Origin: Dipteronia dyeriana
Lineage: Eukaryota > Streptophyta > Magnoliopsida > Sapindales > Sapindaceae
Reading direction: 5' to 3'
Length of the DNA: 64,000 nucleotides
Assembly (NCBI GenBank): GCA_032871835.1
Contig: CM065297.1
Coordinates: 33,861,598-33,925,597 of the forward strand
Shown here: one piece after another, positions 59,096 to 64,000 of the stretch
Numbering within the stretch: position 1 is the stretch's first letter
Layout of the letters: every line of letters begins with the position of its first letter
Made by a program: the position numbers and the translations under genes
Notes under the pieces: model-generated
Seen by the model: the letters and a program-made list of their open reading frames with translations, nothing else
Told to the model about the DNA's origin: nothing
Databases searched by the model: none

Positions 59096-59472
59096 CCATG
59101 AAACTCTTTTTTTATAACGTTACAACTTTAGTAACGTGTTATATGTTAACTTTTGAAACTTGTTGAGTGTTGGTTATTATCCGTTGAAGCTTTTATTTTA
59201 AACTTTTTTTAAAAAAAGTAATTCATTGCAATTTGGACTGTTATTTTTTGTGTAAAATGTGTACAAATTTTGTATGAAAATCATTGACTTGGTTTGAGTT
59301 AAATTATTGGGACATTGTTATGATCAATTCTTAATTTTACATTTAGGCATGTGTATTGTGTTTAAAATGAAAGAAAGAATAAACAATAAAACTGAACCAT
59401 TATTTTGTGATGAAAAAACAGACAACTAGGTTCTACAGATGCTTTTTTATCTTGAAATTCTGTTGGTTAATA

Positions 59473-60930
59473 TTACCAAAAATATTGGTTTGAATTTCCT
59501 CTGTTTGCATGACAACATCTTTCTAATGTCATTGACATGGTTTCGAAGCTTGAAAAAAACCATTCTGCAATTTTATTTCTAATATCCTTCATATCGTTCG
59601 TTGTGAAGTCCATTTGGTAACATATATCTTTAAGAATATTTTCCATGTACTTCATGATTAACACACTGCAACTCCTCATATATTTACCAATAATAGTTGT
59701 CATTGATAATTAGAAATAGTAATAAAATGTTGAAAACAAACAAACAAATATTAAAAATGTTCTCACGTGTCATGTTGCTGAGGAATCAAGTACGGTTCAA
59801 CAACATCAACCTCTAAAGGCTTAGGATTGGATTTACGTTGCTCATAATATCTAGCAGCACGAAGTATACCGGGTAAAAATGAGACAGTGACTTAATATGA
59901 GGTATTCGTTGTAGCTGATTGTTCATGTCATTCCCCTCCTGTAATGAGTTGTAAATCTCAATTTTGTGTACGTACAAGTTAAGTTCACACAACACCCAAT
60001 GAGGAACATACACAACAAGGTATCAAAATCTAAATTTCAAGAAATGAAAATTAGAAACCTTAAACCTAAAAAATCAATTCTGAAACAAAATCAAAATTAG
60101 AAACATAATAAAATTTACATGACTCTAATCAACCCATAACACACAGAGCACAGTTAATCACTGAAATCTCATAACACTAATACAACTTAACATCAGTGAA
60201 TATATTGCAAAGAAAATAAAAATTCACTATATGTTGATAAATGAACTCTGTCTACATATAAATCGGTAGTTAAAACAGTTCTTAATTTGTTTTTTTTTTA
60301 TCTTTTAATTGTACTAATGAAAGTCTAATTCTGAAACAAAATCAAACATAATAAAATTTACATGATTCTAATCAACTCATAACACATAGAACATTGTTAG
60401 TCAATGAAATCTCACAACACAGACTAATAAAACTTAACATCAGTGAATATATTAAAAAAAAAAATCCACTATACGTTGATAAATGAACTCTGTCTACATT
60501 TAAATTAGTAGTCAAAATGATTCTGATTTTTTTAACCTTTTAATTGTACTAATGAAAGTCTTATTTTGAAACAAAATCAAACATAATAAAATTTGAATGA
60601 CTCTAATCAGCTCATAACACACATATCACAGTTAGTCACTGAAATCTCAAAACACTGACTAATATAATACAACTTAACATCAGTGAATATATTGCAAAAA
60701 AAAAAAATCCACAACACGTTGATAAATGAACTCTTTCTACATAAAAAAAGGCACTCAAAAGGGATCTGAATTTGCTTTTTAATCTTTTAATTGTACCAAT
60801 GAAAGTCTAATTTTGAAACAAAATCAAACGTAGAAAAATGATCAAATTTACATGACTCTAATCAACTTATAAACTAAATTTTGAATTTAACTGATTTTTT
60901 GGACAAGGAAATAAACATAATCTTACCTTC
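59473..60930 (-). pseudogene. Ulp1-type (C48) protease gene remnant of MULE-B
   Basis: Seen on the minus strand: VPHWVLCELNLYVHKIEIY (catalytic His in HWVL) at about 60010, then RKSNPKPLEVDVVEPYLIP (about 59830-59760). The catalytic-Cys segment RSCSVLIMKYMENILKD and FTTNDMKDIRNKIAEW end near 59550. An upstream exon end (AAAGCGGAGAAG before GTAAG) is near 60930. The tandem repeats at 60070-60880 would then sit in an intron. The usual D-C-G around the Cys reads S-C-S. It lies convergent to the MURA tail on +, the same arrangement as MULE-A. Confidence 0.6.
60070..60885. repeat. About 250-bp tandem repeats, three-plus copies
   Basis: TGAAACAAAATCAAA recurs at 60081, 60332, 60567 and 60824 (spacings 251, 235, 257). 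Each unit contains CTCTAATCAAC, AACTTAACATCAGTGAATAT and GTTGATAAATGAACTC. Probable intron of the Ulp1-type gene. Confidence 0.92.
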
Positions 60931-60959
60931 TCCGCTTTAAGTTTTTGTATGTTATCAAT

Positions 60960-62323
60960 TCAATGTTTTTATAGATTGTCGTGATTATGGGCGGACCCAC
61001 GTGGAGACCAGGTAGGGCCTGTGCCTTACGTCAATTTTTTTAAAATTGTTTTGTATATTCTTTATATATAAATATTCAATAACAATAGTTGTAAAATATT
61101 GTCTTTAGTAAAGCTGGTAGTTGATCTTCTTTCTAGAATCGAAAAACTTGGTTCAAGTCTCGCATTAAGTAATTTTTTTTAATTCAATTTTATCTTGTAA
61201 TTTTTTATCTCTTATTTATTTTACTACCTTTCCAATTCCTTTCTCAAATTTCCATTTATTTTAAAACAAAACAATTCATTTTCTTATTTTATATTAAATT
61301 ATCTATTATTATTTGGATCTTTATTATTTGTAATATTTTTAGTTTGACATACCTAACAAGTCCAATCAATAAACCATAAAATCTTAAATTTACTTTAGTG
61401 GGTTAAAATAGTCAGTTTATTATTATGATTTATTTTCTTCTATCCTTAACATTTTTTTTATTTTATAGTTTTAATTTATTTAGAATAAATAAATCAATAA
61501 TTTAATAATAATATGAAGAATAAAAAATGTTAATAGCCATTTTTTACAAGAGGGGTCAAGGGGAAATTTTTCACTTGGTTAGAGCCTGGTAGAGAGCACC
61601 TCCAAGCACTAGGTAGGCCCCATACGCAGTGGTATACCTCGCAGTACCAGATCCAGCACGACCTAGGAATCTCGACATTGTTGTAAGAGCATGACAAAGT
61701 TCCTGTACCCTTGCAGACCCCCTAGCTAGTACCTAGGCACCACGATAACGATCTGCATTCCTACTGAGGTTCGTATTCTACTTTTCTAGTAGGGAAAAAG
61801 ATGCCCGCAAAGCTCCTCGGAGATCGTAAAGCTCCAGTAAGATCAACCAAGCACCTCGCAAGAATGGAACCCAGAGTTACCTCGCCATCTCTATCGATCA
61901 AACGCCACCTCACCATGATGATACCTCGGGGTACCCTGCCACGCCACTAGGTCGAGGCTCTGATGTGATACACCACCAACAGGTAACATCAGATTATTCA
62001 CCAAAAACTGTGGGTGAACTCCACATGTACACCGTCATAATTGAAGAGTTTAAAAGGGAAACAAACACCCTTTTCCCACCAAGGTATTTTCCACCTATTC
62101 TTCAGGATCAATCACATTAAACAAAAATCACGTTAGACGGGGAAAGATGATCAATTCGTTGACCTCCGACTTGTTCGCCAAGAGAAACCCTAGATTTCAT
62201 GTATAAATAAAAGGAGAATATCAGCGGAAAAGAGGAAAAAAGGGCAGGATCGAGACGAAAAGGTCTTAAGAGCCATCACCATTGTGAGTAGTATCCACTT
62301 ATCGACAGAAACAAGTTCGCCAT
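60960..62323. other. Unclassified repeat-like stretch
   Basis: 60987-61050 (GGGCGGACCCACGTGG) looks like the end of an unclassified dispersed plant repeat. 61560-62323 has a different, more balanced composition, a TATAAATAA at 62202 and no ORF, and is cut off by the LTR at 62324. It may be a truncated LTR, but no partner is seen. Confidence 0.4.
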
Positions 62324-64000
62324 TGTTAGAATTATGCTTAATAGCAAGAGTGTAATAATGTTTTTGACAATCGTTTCATATTAATAAAATGATTTCTAGC
62401 GTTAACAAATCTTATAACATTTAAAGTTTAATTATTATAACAGTCAAAAGTAAATAATTATAAGGTCAAAAGACCAAAAGAAAGGAAGAACTGTTCATAC
62501 ATCTAGATATGTATGAGGTACACACAATTCTTTAGTTAGTCTTGAATAATATTCACAACTTAAGATAAATGTTGGACGCCTTTATCTTGTCAAAGTTGTA
62601 GATTCTTTTGCTGGCATTTGGGTAGGATCAAATGTGTTATGATGAGTCTAAAATCATCAAAGTGTAGTGTCTTTGGGTAAAAGAATCTAGTGCACTGGGT
62701 GCATTGAATAGGATCACAATGAAATACTTTATCCAGAATTGTCAATGGATAAAAAAAATTCACTTGAAGGCAATCGAATAGTCTATCTCAATCCTGAGAT
62801 AAATGATGGACTTATGGTTGCAAGTGTTATCATTTGAGCTATCAATGAGTGCGATTATATAACATAGTTTATCCTCGTTAGTTTGGTGGTATTCATTTGT
62901 TAATCGATAGAGGACTTCATTTATAGATATGGACATCGTGGCTTTATTTATTAAATGAGAGTATAATATCATCATATGGATGTTTTGAGGTATTGGATAT
63001 TAAATCTTAACATTAAGTTTTCAATAGAGTCTATTGAAATATGGCTTCTAGACAAGTCAAAATATCCAAGTTCAAAATGTGGTTATAAGAGCAAGGCTCC
63101 GTTTGGGAGAGCTTCTTCAAGTAGATCTTTTAGGAATAGATCTTTTAAAGTAGACCTTTTACAGGTAGAGCTTTTAATAGGAAGTCGTTGGTCATTTGGT
63201 TGTCAATTAAAAAAAGTTTTTTTAAATGGTAAGATTACCAAAATATTCAAAAACTATTTTAAATGATAAGATTATATTCGACATTTTAGTGTTATTAAAA
63301 AAACTCAAAAATATCTATTTGGAACAGCCTAAAATTTGAGCTTCTCAAAGTATATGTAAAACATCTTTTTTAATCATCTAAAAGCTCTACTGGGTGACAA
63401 CCAAACGACACAATATTTTTTAAAAAGAGCTTTTTTAATTAAAAAAATCTTTTAGACAGTAGACAAACTCTCCCAAACAGGCACTAAATATGGTAACTTG
63501 AAGAGTTATAGGCGGTCTATGAGCCCTTGGTGATTACTGATATTCTTCACGAGGATACACCAACTCCATTAAGATTGTCTAGGGTATGAATGAAGAATAT
63601 TATCTTATTCTATTTTTATTTAAGAGTTCAATTTTAGTTCTTTAGTGCAACGAACTAAAATTAATTGATCAGACCTAAGTGAATCATTTGTTGGTTGTGA
63701 TTGAGTTATGATTATTGGGGCTTAAATTTAGATAGTCTGCCAAGATCCCCAATCTATACGAACTTGCATGGATCACTTGATATATTTTACCAGACCAATT
63801 CATGGGTCCATTAAGAATTGTATTAAGTCATGTGGACTTGTTTCCTTTTTAGTAAGAACGAGTCTAGTTCACATGTGAACTTTTTATTAAGGTCCAATGG
63901 ATTTAATAAAATAGAAAAAATAATATATTGGCCAATATATAAGCTTGGGCGGCTAGGGGCTTGTAAAATAGCTTTATATTTTGTTTTTTATTTTATTATT
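62324..64000 (+). mobile_element. Third copy of the copia LTR, running off the right edge
   Basis: Begins TGTTAGAATTATGCTTAATAG and follows the copia LTR at 48629 base for base with more substitutions than the other two copies show. Interrupted by a MITE at 63095-63484. It may be a solo LTR or the 5' LTR of an element beyond the window. Confidence 0.9.
63095..63484. mobile_element. PIF/Harbinger-like MITE inside the third LTR (MITE-3)
   Basis: 390 bp absent from the other two LTR copies at this point. Ends GGCTCCGTTTGGGAGAG and, reversed, GTGCCTGTTTGGGAGAG. Flanks CAA (left, one mismatch) and TAA (right); the empty site in the other LTRs reads GAGTAAATATGG. Non-coding, with AGCTTTT/AAAAGCT subterminal motifs. 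Confidence 0.82.

Overview
The window is eudicot-type plant nuclear DNA. It is AT-rich, has GT-AG introns, and is dominated by plant transposable-element classes. The organism cannot be named from the sequence. The only gene that looks intact is the 3' part of a TMK-type leucine-rich-repeat receptor kinase (1-2195, +), which runs off the left edge. One further clean exon of an unrecognised gene lies at 16773-17055 (-). Almost everything else is mobile DNA, much of it complete enough to delimit by terminal repeats and target-site duplications (TSDs).

Layout. 3856-14994: Ty3/gypsy element 1, pol on -, TSD AAGTA, with an extra intron-containing ORF on the opposite strand. 17928-18672: a PIF/Harbinger-type MITE with TSD TAA. 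About 19906-22862: a roughly 3 kb relative of that MITE in opposite orientation, carrying a captured, decayed fragment of a CONSTANS-like B-box gene with its intron (a Pack-type transposon). 23383-24803: a non-autonomous hAT element, 8-bp TSD TTTATTAG. About 24952-45821: a large Mutator-like element (MULE-A) with a DUF1985/Ulp1-type cysteine-protease gene on + and a MURA transposase gene on -, convergently arranged. It is split by Ty3/gypsy element 2 (29674-42150, TSD ACAAT), which also carries an opposite-strand coiled-coil ORF. About 47690-58610: a 30-bp minisatellite interrupted by a Ty1/copia element with very long LTRs (48629-58185, TSD CATGA). 58690-60930: remnants of a second MULE-type element (MULE-B): a transposase C-terminal tail (+) facing an Ulp1-type protease (-) that has about 250-bp tandem repeats in a probable intron. 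62324-64000: a third copy of the copia LTR, itself containing a small MITE (63095-63484).

Reading the layers: the MULEs and the minisatellite are the oldest visible stratum, the LTR elements jumped into them, and MITEs sit in the youngest visible copies. All element coding regions carry stops and frameshifts. Many of the stops are TAG, TAA or TGA where the protein family expects Gln or Arg, as expected from deamination of methylated cytosines. No tRNA, rRNA or CRISPR was recognised.
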